A stretch of 64,000 nucleotides of DNA. It comes from Lycocorax pyrrhopterus obiensis. Taxonomy: Eukaryota > Chordata > Aves > Passeriformes > Paradisaeidae. The stretch covers positions 70,883,541-70,947,540 of the forward strand of contig JACSVZ010000014.1 of assembly GCA_014706295.1 (NCBI GenBank), in the 5' to 3' direction. How positions within the stretch are numbered: the stretch's first letter is position 1; the number at the start of each line of letters is the position of its first letter. Under the pieces are notes generated by a model. It saw only the letters and a list, made by a program, of their open reading frames with translations. It made no database searches and had not been told where the DNA came from. The translations under genes and the position numbers were made by a program. Shown here one piece after another: positions 53,030 to 64,000 of the stretch.

Positions 53030-56000
53030 AAGGAATCATTTTGTACGGGTGAAAAGTGAAATTCTTAATGCTCAAGTAATTTGAGTACAGAAAAGGTGAC
53101 AAATCGAAAAAATAATCACAGCATCACATATTCAGTAACTTCAATAAAGAGTGGAGGAATGTCAGAGAAACATACCACAGAATTCGATTCTAATATGAGA
53201 CCAAATTTTTGCTGTGCAAAGAACAGCTTTTAGAGATCTGAGCCCAAGGAAAAGCACCTTGAGGAATATGCTTAAAAAAAAATCCATAATGTGCTCCTTA
53301 AATGATAAATGCCAGTGGAAGAGCATTTCCATTTGCCTGAAGGACGTACAGAAGGGAAGGCACTGCCTGCCCATGAACTGTCACTGTCTGCTAGCCCAAG
53401 GATCATCTGAACATCAGACATCAAATGGTGACACGTAAATGACACGTTGTGTAACAGCGATTTGGGCAGCACTCCGAATTTATTTTTTCCCCCATGTTTT
53501 CTATCGGAACATTGCCGTGGTGGCACATGGTGTCCAAACATTAATTCACTGAGCACCATGGGAGCACTGGGTTCCAGGCTAAGCCAGGGCCCATTGGAAA
53601 TCAACGCTGTTCTTCGTCTTCCCTTTAAAAAGCTTCGGGTCAGGCCGTTCTTTCGCGTGCAGCACGGAAAATAATCCGCGGCATGTTCGCTCTGAGTGCT
53701 AAGAAATAGTTGTGTTTAGCAGCTTTTTTAACAATCAAATTTACTTTACATAAATTCCAGCTCAGTGGACAGTATTTGATGGAGATGGAAGCTTTCATGG
53801 GATCTAGGATATGCACTTATTTTCAAGCAAATCAAGGCTGGTCTGGCAGATGGTGTCAGCAAATGTCCTACTCCCCTCATCTTTGAGATGATATAGTCGA
53901 AGAATAACAGGACAGCGAAATAATGTGTGTAATTTCGGCCCATGCAAATTATGTGAGGGTTGCAGCAGTCACTTTGCTAACCAGAATTTTCCCACCACGT
54001 GCTCACTGTGCCTTGGATTGCACATAAGTGGCACGTGAACAAACAGCATTTGTTTGGCATTATAACGTAACCAGCAGAAATTTCATTTTACTCCTATACA
54101 TTCATACCTTCTTCTTAGAAATACCTCCCTCTGCTTTACATGGCTTTGTCTCTCAAGGCAAAAAGAGCCTCTCCTTGTAACATCCTGCAAGCCTCATCAC
54201 TTGAAAAAAAACATTTGCAGTTTGAAAGAAAATGAGGAAAAAGACTGAGTGTGAGGCTCTGCTATGGTCTTCAAATAAAGAACAAGTAAATTCTTTTTCA
54301 GGCTAATGATGTACTCTGCAATGTGTTCAGTAATGAAGTATTAACTAATATAAAATATGTTTTATTTTCTCTCCATAAAACAGGTTTCCAAAGGAAATGG
54401 ATCTTCTTCTAATACCTCACGCTCTTAACACTTCTTTCAAATTAATGCAAAATATAGTTACTATCATGCAAAAGTTGATTTCTGCTGTTATTCCCAATTG
54501 ATTACTTTATGGTGAAACACAATTAAGTCATATTCTGCCCCTTTGCTAAAAAGCTAATAAGAAGTGTTAGAGTGTTAGAACTGTATTTTGAAATCCACCT
54601 GAATAAAAAACCTGTGCATTTACATTTGAAGTTACAATTGTTTTAAAGCTAACTACCTGATTAAAATCAGCACGTGGTACACAACTTCTATTCACGTGAT
54701 TTTTTTCAGGGATATTTTGTTTCTTTCTGCTCTTTCCCCATTTGCTACCCAGTAAATAATTGACTGACTACCAGCATAATCTATGTTATAACTCATTGCC
54801 TTTAATGCCATGGACTTTTTTTGGTGTGTGTTTTGCATTTTGATAACTTTATAACGGCAGCAGTGTTGTGTTTTGTGATGATTTAAGATCAATTATGAAA
54901 TGATTTCAAAGTTAAAACTGAAAGGTGCATTTAACCCTGATACAGCAAAATGCTCACAGTGGTTCAGCTGCAGAAGGGGATGCCAGGTCTAGGGATGTGA
55001 CAAGTGGTTTTCATGATAAAATTTTTATCAGTAAGATGGAAGATGAACAAAGGCAAGTGGGTGCAGCCTCGAAATTCACATAAAACCTCTCTCCTGAAGA
55101 AAACTTTTCCAAAGCATGGGAATTACTTCCTTGTGGATTTACTGTTCTTTTCTTAAATAACTAGTACCTAAACTCAAGGAAAAACATCTTCATCATTTGC
55201 TCCTAGGCCTTTACCTAGGATGTTTTTCTGCCCAAAATATGAACTAGCACAATTTGATGTTACTACGATTTTTTTTCCACAGATGAGAACTCTGACTTTC
55301 TGTGTAAAACCTTGTATTACCAAAAATGTGTGGAGCTAACTCCTGCCTTGGGTGTTGCTGTAATTACGACCCCACGGCAGAAAAGTCATAAGAGGACAAT
55401 GATATGAAGTGTCTCATCATACTTCATCGACTGCTCTGAGACCTACACAAAATAAATAGCCAGAAAGGATGGCAATTTCATTTCAGCAGTGTTTCCAATT
55501 AAAGAAATCCTGTCGCAACTTGTGCACAGGTGCTGTAAAATATGAACTCTTCATTTTATTCCTAATCAATGCACCTACATCATCCTACTCACCCCCTCTG
55601 TCCTTCCTGTTTGATCCAATTTCAGCGTATTTCTGTGTCTTCATTCAGTACTTCACTGGAGATTCAACACTTAACTGGAAAGGTTGCACTGGAGCTCCCA
55701 CAATGTAAAAAAACAGCATGCAGGCATTTTGTTCTTTCTATCCAAAAGCCAATTTTTAATCCAGAAGTAACGTTTAACAAGACTGTGTGGCTTTCAGTAG
55801 GCATAAAGGAGAAAAAAATCTATAGTTTTCTAAAGACTCCTCCATCTCCTGATCAGCTCTCTGTTTGTGCAGGTGTCTGTGGGTTACTGGGTTGAAAATA
55901 GGTAAAGGAGGGAGGTTTCCACAATATTCACCTCTTTTTTTCTCAGCACTTTCTCTGTTAGTGAATGAATCCTCAACACGGGTTCAGCTACTGGTGCAAG

Positions 56001-56287
56001 CTGAAAATTCTTTATTCTAGGCATCTCTACTGCCCAAATAAAAATGTAGCTAGTTAAGTACTTTTTTTTTTCTTCTTCTTTTCTTTTTTTTTCTGGCTTG
56101 TTTAGTTTTCACTTCTGCAGGACTAACACATCATTTGCCTCCCTCTGGGTTCCCCACCTTGTTTTATTCTGTCACTGTGGAATATCACCACAGTGTGCCT
56201 TGTCAGGCTGGTAACTGGGCAAACCCTTGAACTCGTACCTCTCTTTCACTGGTCTACCTAGGTCTTGTCATACAACATCTCTAAACT

Positions 56288-56360
56288 ACTTATTTATGTC
56301 ACTTATTTACTTATTTATTTATAAATAAATAAATTTGTTCATTTACCATTTATTTATGCA
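56288..56360. repeat. (ATTT)n-rich tract with a 22-bp palindrome
   Basis: TTTATTTA units dominate. Positions 56311-56332 form a perfect palindrome centred on TATA, flipping from ATTT to AAAT units. Confidence 0.9.
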
Positions 56361-59024
56361 TTTAAGACACTTGCCTGCAATGCTTCAGCTCATTGGAAAG
56401 ACTTCCAGCTACTTTCTATCTGTGTTGGAGACAGCTATTTTCAGTACTTCAGAAACTAATGGGACACACAACAGGTAGTCAGTTGGTGCCTTTACTGTTT
56501 ACTATATATATTGACCTGATTTTCTGTGGTTTTCTCCTACTCCCACTGTTGTTTCATGTTTGAGTAAAGAAAAAGGACCCTGCTGTCAGGCAGCTTCAAG
56601 AAAAGCTCCTGAAGCATATCTGGAATGTGACTGCATGCTGCCCAGGAATCTAAATAATACAGTAGATATTCAGCAAAATCGATTTTTGAGGACACCTGCA
56701 GAGGTTTTTTGCAGTTACATTCCAATGTTTTGTGTCAGTATTGTGTGGTGCATGTAATTTTTTTTTTTTGGTGAGAGAAACAGAGTGATAAAGACATTGA
56801 AACAGTTGTTCTGAACAAGGTAAAAAGATACCTTGGTAGACAAGAATAATTAGTGAACTCTGGGTTAGTACTGCCATGCAAAGGATGAGCTAACTTTTAT
56901 CTGAGCAGTACAAGGAGGAAGGTTTAAAAGAAAATGCAGAACTCTTAATTTGGCTTCAGTGGGGCTTTGTAGACAGGAATTTGGTGAGTCAGCCTATGTG
57001 GAAAAGGAGCTCCACCAGGGCTTCCTTGTAAAAAATTATTTTATTTCCCAATTTATCCAATTTATTAATCTCTCAGACACGCAAGACTTACTCCTTTGGG
57101 TGCAGTTTTGGGCAAAAGGTAAAGAACTGCAGTCCTATTTTTCATGGTCTTCCTGCTAACTAGCAGAAAACTGATATCTTGAGAAAACAGTGTTAAGTGC
57201 GGACAGGAAAATTCACGCTGCTTTACAGATTTTTAATTCAGGGTGGGGTGCTAAGGATAGTGCATTAAGTACCTGGTCAATGCAATATTACTGATCAAAT
57301 AAATGCAAGAGCAGATGAGGCAACAAATCTGGATTGATGCTGACGATGACAAAGTGCAGTGTTAGTAATTTTGTAGTAATCTCTTTCTCTAAACTGAAGA
57401 ACAAAATTAAACCAAAGTGAGTGAGATGCGGTATTTGGGGTACCCCTAGAAGCTATAGTGAGTTGCTATTGTTACTTTCATCATGTTTAGTAGTAGTGCT
57501 CTAACATCTGCCTAATGGTTTTGGAGGGGTGGGTCATTCTGCAGAACTTTATGGAATGATACCTGAAATACTGTATGTTACTGAACACAACCAAATACAA
57601 TCCCTCTTAATGATATTTATGCTAAATTGTGCAGACAGGAGAAAAGTTTATAAAGAAGATAATTACATACTTACATAGGAAAAAGTGCAAGATTAAAATA
57701 ACTTTATCTGTTCATGCTTCAATTCTTATTCCAGTGTTTGCCCCCCTTAAATTTTTAATACCAAATACTACCTAGGTGGTTTTGGTTTATTTTAGCCCAG
57801 CTAGTCTCACTCTGTTGCAATCTGTGACTTCTTCCTAGCAGCTATTTTGGAAGTAAATATGCCAGCATTCTACCCATAGTAAAGTTACTCAAAATGTAAT
57901 GTTTTTTTTTTAACTATTTAGCCTAATTGCCTTGAGGAGGCGCTGAGGACTGGTTTCCATTCCTATTTTAGAACCTCAGTAAAAGGCATGGGAGGTAGGT
58001 TCCAGCTCTTAGCCGAGAACTAAGATGAGAAGTGTAAACAACAGAAATTAATAAGTCCAAAAATTTTAGGTACAATCTTCTATTTGTCATGTTTTTACAG
58101 CAGTTCATGGAAAAGTAATTACATTCTCCTCAGCGAGGTAGCTATTAAAAACTAGGAGAACCTGTTATTCTTGAAAATTACCACCACAAGCTATTACAAA
58201 ATCAGTGTACAGATGAGGAAGCACTTCATCACTTTGGGGCTACTTCAAGAAGCAAGTGCAAAGCATTAAAATTTCCTTAACAAGGTACTTGCAGCTCCGG
58301 TTAAAAAGGAATTAAGTACATCATTTGTATTGATCGAGGAGAGCTAATCTCTGCCAAGGCCATTCCAATATGGATTTACTCAATCAGTGCAAACCAGTTT
58401 TTCTTGAAGCAACACTGGGAAGAGCCATTTACTACTTAACCTCATCTTTGCCCCAGGTACAGAAGGACAAGGCTGCCAGAAGGCATTTGCAGCTCAGGAA
58501 TGAGGCAGATTTTAAATTAAGAAGTCTGTGCATAACACCAGAACAGGTGGAGCATCGTGATCTTGGGGGACCAACTTCAAAATGTTAAGAGCCTGTCTAA
58601 ATACGGTACACACTAATTAAACCATAGACTAAAGCATCTGATCCGAATTTTTTGTGGTGATAAGAGTGGAAAGAAAAGTTGTTCAGAGCTTGCCTGGCTC
58701 TGCCTCTCTGTTTTACTCCCTTCTGTCGTTCTGTTCATGCCGAATTTCACTCCTCATGCTAATGGGTTTGCTTGCAGGGAAGCAATCGCAGTACACCCCG
58801 CAGTTCCTCAGAGGCAGAGTCATCTGCGTGCAGAACCATCCCTCAGCTCTTCCAAGGTACCACCGCAGCCTCTCCGGTTGTCCTGAATCCACCGGGCGAG
58901 TAAAACGCAGGAAAATGTTGGTTATTTGGCAGAGTGCAGCGGCACCCTGTGGCTCGTGCTTGACTTGGCTTTGAAATACTTAAAATCCGACCGTAAAATC
59001 CCTCCGGCTTCCTCTGCCGCATGC

Positions 59025-59167
59025 TGGTTACTACCGCAAGTCAGAAGCTATTTTAGTTCATGAAAGGTGGCAGATTTCCTTTTAGAGATGGTGCGTGATG
59101 GTTATTACCACAACACAAGTCAGAAGTTATTTCAGCTCATGAAAGGTGGCAGATTTCTTTTTTAGAG
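59025..59167 (+). repeat. two-copy tandem duplication, about 75 bp unit
   Basis: Two similar units follow each other (about 59025-59087 and 59098-59167). Each contains AAGTCAGAAG, TTCATGAAAGGTGG or a close form of it, and CAGATTTC. The second unit has a small insertion (ACAACAC) and point changes. Confidence 0.88.
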
Positions 59168-61232
59168 ACCTCGATGCTCCGCATGAGAGATAAGAATGCT
59201 TTGGGGGGGCAAGAATATGACTCCACCTTCAAAAATGAAAATTTTATGTGTACTTGTTTTCATTATTCGCAGAAAGCCATGAAGCCATCTCTGAAGTCAT
59301 TTACAGGCCATTACATGTCCAACAATAGGGACTGAAATTAGTCAAACTGACCTGGACTTCAAGCAGTGCCTCAGGTAGGGCTTTGTGAACCGGATCCCCT
59401 GGTATTTAGAAACCTAATATGTATCATTTTGACTAATTTCTGAAATAAGGGGCCTGCTTCTAATTCCTGGAGGCCCTTTGCTCTGCTAGTGCAAAGGATT
59501 CTTAATACTGAGGCAGTGTTCTGACCACCTTCCAGCATCACACCTCCTGTGCCCGCTGCGACACCTGTGAGTGTCACTGTCACTCACGGCATCTCCAAAA
59601 AATCCTGCCACACCTGCCAAAAAAAGTGAGGCAGTGACACAGCGTCGAAGGAAGCCACTGCTTGCACTCTTATTCCTCTGTTGTTTAATCTATTCTTTGT
59701 AGACCAACCCTAGTATCACTGCCACTTGTTCCACAGCCTATGCAATGAAGTTTCTTTATTAAATCTCTGCAGTGGCGAGTGCTCTACTTGGAAAGAAGTG
59801 AAAACGTTGATGTGCTTCTTTTTTTTGCTGGCCACCAAATTTTCAGCGCTCAGGAGGGCTCAGCACAAGTCCTGGGTGATGGGTTTTGTTCCAGCAGCAC
59901 TGGCGTGTGCCTTGGCCACGCAATAAAAGCAATAATCAGTATTTCTAGACGAGTAAAGCGTTAACTGAAGCACCCAGAGAAGCATAAAGGATTTCTGCTG
60001 CGTTCTGGGTGGAGTTTTGGTTGCGCAGGTCAGAACAGCGCTTCACTAAGGTCATGCTTAGAACCAGACCAGCCTGCGAGTGGAACTCTTCTATCTGTAG
60101 GTTAAGTTTATATAACACAAATATGCTTATTTCATATGCCCCATCCTGATTTTGCAGCCATATTTCAGGGTTTTGTGTCAGACAATGAGGCAGCAGCTGA
60201 ACAGCCCCTGCCAGCTGATATTTCCTCAGAGATATCTAAATGAGAGCCACAGTTTCAGAGCAGAGGTTGCCACTTCAGCTGGGGCTGGGGTGGAGGCAAC
60301 ACTACTGAGGCGAGAAACCCCAGAGCAACCTCACAACAAATGTAAGAAAAAAAGGAGGAAGAGAGCAGAGAGAGCAGCTGGTGGGTGTACAATTGCCTAA
60401 GGGAGAAGAAAGAAGATCCCTTTTATTTAGTTTTTCTTTTTTGACAGGTATCTATCAGATTATACCCTCTATGCAGAAAAATGACAGCAGAAGTGTGGAG
60501 ACACCTGACTTGCTTTGAAATGACTGCAGTGGATCTGCAGCAGGCTAGACACAACACTGCAGAGCTCAGTGAGTAATTTGCCCTAATGATAAGCTAATTG
60601 GCATGTTTAAATACTAACAACTGCTGAGCGCTGTTATCGGTATTTACTCACGGGTTCGTATTTTCAACAATCAATGATGCCAATAACACCTTTCAGGTTT
60701 GAGCTGTTGGACATTCCATCAGAGGCTTAGGAAACAACTCCACGGCAGGAAATTTACCGAGAAGAGATCCTGAAAAAAAAAACCCCAAAAAATTCTTTCT
60801 CCTGAACTTTCAAGTAGGGCTGTGAAAGGAAGGCACGCTTCTGAAATAAACATCACGTTCCATAAGTGCACTTGCAATCATTTACCCACTTAGGTTCTAA
60901 TGCAGAACAGAAATAATGATTTTGACACATTAGAAGAAAACACAACTCAAATCTGTCAGTTTGACATTTCAGTAACTGTGCTCCATCCTGTCTGTAGATA
61001 GTGCTGGATGGAGCCATGAGCAGTTCAAAACTCTCTATAATTAGGTGCTTTGAACATTACCAAAAGTCTGAAAACGACGTAGAACAAGATTTTTAGGCCA
61101 AATCTGCTTGTATTTAATGTAAACTGTACAAAGGTGACAGTGAAATAATAATTTAAAAAATTGCAAAAATTCAAAATACAGTATATAGGATATATGTTTG
61201 GGTTTGGTTTTTTTTTTTTTTCCCAAATTTGT

Positions 61233-61276
61233 GTTTCATGTTAAAATGTATTTTGTTTCATGTTAAAATGTATTTT
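61233..61276 (+). repeat. perfect 22-bp tandem duplication
   Basis: The unit GTTTCATGTTAAAATGTATT plus TT occurs twice without a mismatch, directly after a poly-T stretch at 61208-61221. Confidence 0.95.
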
Positions 61277-62953
61277 ACCATTTGGAAGTATGTAAAGCTT
61301 CTTGTGTTGAGCAACATGTAAGTAAGGGGTAACTGGCAGACAGGCTGGCTAGGTTATTGCAAAAATTGCTGGAAACACAAATGAAGATTCTTATACTGTC
61401 TAACATATAAAGCTTCTTTCTGAAAGAAAAGAAAGTAAGTTAATGGTAAACTGATTTATATGTGTGTAGATATTTATATTAATCTCACAGACCTAGCAGC
61501 TGCTTTGTAACCTACAAGTATTTAATAACAGAAAAAATTACTTTAAAATTTACTCTGATTTATATGTTTTCTCTGAAAATTTCCTGATCAATAACACTGC
61601 AGAAGTGTTGCTTTCTCTTCCTTCATAATCTATTTTTTCCAACATGTTATTCTATGGAAAAAAAAAATGACGTATGTAAAGTGCCACAACTTCACCAATT
61701 TGGTTGTAAAAACATATACTGCTGTTAAGGGTTATATGCAGTACAATTGGAAGAAGCCTAATTATTATTTATGGAGAGTAGCTCACATGCAAGCCTGGAC
61801 ATCCAGTTTTAGGAAAGCTAACAATGAGCTGAATAAAGGAGATGGACTTTTCATCAAAAACTCAGGACAAGTAAAGCACAGAAACATTTTAGGCAGAAGC
61901 ACTTTTTATTTTCAGAGACTAAAAAAACCACATTTTTTCCCCTCCTTTTCTGAAGGAGGAGAATAAAACTCTTTAAACGCTGGTAGCTTGGAAAATTCTT
62001 GTCCTAATTTGAAAAATGACTCCTCAAGAATTTTACTCAGTAGAAGACTATACCTCAGAAATAAATAAATGTAAATAGCTGCTTAGCATAGTATAATTTT
62101 AGCTATAGACACATTCCTGCTTCATTATAACACTGGTTATTATACTTATTTAATAAATAAAAATATATATTAATATCTCATAATATATAACTATTTTTTT
62201 AACTGTAGTAATAGTCTGTTCATAGACTTTTGCAGAGCACAAAGACTAAAGCTGTAAAAGAATCCTTTTGCTGTAGATATAAAAATGCTAAGCAATGTCT
62301 TTCAAAATAAGAACTCTTCCTCTTAAATATCTTTTTTTTTTTCACCTAGACTTCTACAGGAGACAGGAATGTCTGCTTTAAAGTGTATTTTGGAAGCCAT
62401 ACTCTGGCTTTCATCCAGAGCCCTCTGAACTGTGCACTGCAAACACAGAAGAGAGCAGTTTCAGCCTGAAGTTTGGCTGCCAGTGCAGCACTTGGAGCTG
62501 GAAATCAACACAGAGATGTTCATGCTGACATTATTTACATTATTTCCTCCGTTAGATTTGTTATTGCAACGTTGGGGATGAACTGGTATTTTCTACATAA
62601 CAGCCTTGCCTCCTTTTACCTGGGGAAGCTGCCCAGAGAGTCTCCCTTGCCCCTGAGACTGAATGGTTTCCATGAACTTTGGTTGTTGTGTGCACTTAAA
62701 TGCATTATAGCACCTGGAGTGGCTGCAATCATTCCTGAGACAGCACGGTGAAGACACTAAAAGCACCGTGCAAGTGCTCCCCTCCTGTTTTATTTTACCT
62801 TTTCTGGTTGTGGATCTACACGGCACCACATCAGCTTCTGCACCTTTCAGATGCTGAAGCGTAAAAGTAATTAGTTATTTCTGCTTCATTATGTGGGAGA
62901 AAGCAAAGATGATAGCCTAGTTTCCAGAGTGATGTGAGGGTACTACATCATTC

Positions 62954-63005
62954 AAAAAAAAAAAAAAAAAGGGTGAAATAAATAAAAAAACAAACAAACA
63001 AACCC
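62954..63005 (+). repeat. A-rich simple repeat
   Basis: A17 at 62954-62970 is followed by AAATAAATAAAA and then (CAAA)n. It could be a degraded retroposon tail, but no body is recognised. Confidence 0.85.
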
Positions 63006-64000
63006 CAATGAGTAATAAATAAAGTTATAAATTAATATTGAGCTGTTGAGTCCAGACACACACTGAAGCCTCGGAGCCTAATCTATTGCCCCCAAGAGCA
63101 CGGTGATTTTGTTATCAAGAATGCAGAGCTGTAAATATAATTGCCTTATTGATTTCTCTCCCCTTAGGTACCAGTGTGAACAGCAGCAGGGGAGAGCTGC
63201 GCTAAGCACAGGCACAGCTTGCAATGCCTCAGAGTTTCAGGCAGCATCTCCACGTTTTCTTTTCAATGCCATTTCCATGAGCTTCGAAGCTCTGAGATAA
63301 AGCCAAGTGATGATAGCAAATAACCAGTGGCACCTAATTGAACTCCAGGCTACTGAATTACATTGGAAGGAATGTGGCAGTATTTCCTACTTTTGCTTTT
63401 CTAGGCTGGCAGGCATTTTTACTCTTTCAGACTTCCAGCTCTGCCAGAAAATGCAACTGCTAATACACACCAGTCGTGTTAAATTGGAACAACGTCCCCT
63501 TAGGAGTTTAAGCCAAATTCAAAATGCAAAAGAAGTAATCCCAAACCACAATTCTCTTTCAAAAAAGTGAACAAGAAAGCACTAAATCCTTGAGGAGGGT
63601 TAATTAAACCCTCCACTCTTTTAAATGCTACAGGATGTCACATTTAAACCGTGAGCTAAACACATGAGGGATCTCTGAGGATTCCCAACGCAGCTGGCAG
63701 GGCAGCATCCAGTGCCAGGTAGCTCATGGTGCTCCAGAGTCTGGGACCCAGTTGAGTGATGCTCTTCTTCTGCTTGCTTCACACAAGAGCTGTGATGGAT
63801 TTACACTGCATTTAGTTTTACGAGGCTCTCATCATCTTCATTTTTCTACTCTGAGGATGAATTCGCCTAATAATCAATTATCCTGCTTTTAGTTTTCCAT
63901 AGAAGAGATCAGATTTGAAAAAACAACCATGTCAACTGAAGAAATTTGTAACTGCAAATTTACGCATCGGTTTGCCTCATTTTTCTCTTGTCGAAGTTCT

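Larger units (their letters stand above)
53030..64000. other. non-coding right flank, no gene seen
   Basis: AT-rich unique sequence with short tandem duplications at 59.0 and 61.2 kb and an ATTT tract at 56.3 kb. Reading frames stay under about 110 codons and none is recognised. By synteny MEGF10 would be the next gene further right, but no exon of it is visible here. Confidence 0.65.

Noticed and set aside
1..64000. CRISPR arrays, operons, prophage, tRNA or rRNA genes, bacterial-type systems
   Set aside because: The window is vertebrate nuclear DNA. No spaced direct-repeat array, cloverleaf sequence or rRNA segment was recognised by eye.

Overview
The window looks like bird nuclear DNA, most probably from a songbird. 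Several CR1 LINE fragments carry the avian 3' end. A block at 40.2-41.2 kb resembles a passerine ERVL-type LTR. Most of the window is ordinary non-coding DNA. No operon, CRISPR array, phage, rRNA or tRNA was seen.

One protein-coding gene is secure: C5orf63, a small glutaredoxin-like (DUF836) protein. It lies on the minus strand in three coding exons (45189-45308, 42418-42474, 41464-41643). All joins are in phase with GT/AG sites and give 118 residues with a CPLC redox motif. A CpG-rich block at 49.1-49.7 kb is its probable promoter. That block has GC boxes, a CRE-like site and a good minus-strand splice donor, so there is probably a non-coding first exon about 4 kb upstream of the coding start.

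A second CpG-rich block at 35.5-36.3 kb has a strong minus-strand donor (AA|GTAAGTG) and a long GGA repeat. In other amniotes MARCHF3 lies just downstream of C5orf63 on the same strand. I therefore infer that this block is the MARCHF3 promoter and non-coding first exon, and that positions 1-35.6 kb lie in its large first intron. No MARCHF3 coding exon was found, so this rests on synteny and the splice donor. The right end (50-64 kb) appears intergenic.

Layout: 1-35.5 kb is non-coding, with CR1 fragments at 7.5, 13.7 and 27.7 kb, two direct copies of a ~364-bp repeat at 12.5 and 28.2 kb, and an ATT microsatellite at 19.4 kb. The CpG island follows at 35.5-36.3 kb, the LTR-like element at 40.2-41.2 kb, and C5orf63 at 41.2-49.7 kb. 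Around its promoter are an AT-rich block, a GC minisatellite, an ATT/ATC microsatellite and a GGAA polypurine tract. The stretch 50.2-64 kb is non-coding with CR1 fragments, including a head-to-head pair at 52.4-53.0 kb. I did not find a new biological system. The best leads are the two-copy repeat with an uneven divergence profile and the repeat-packed promoter.
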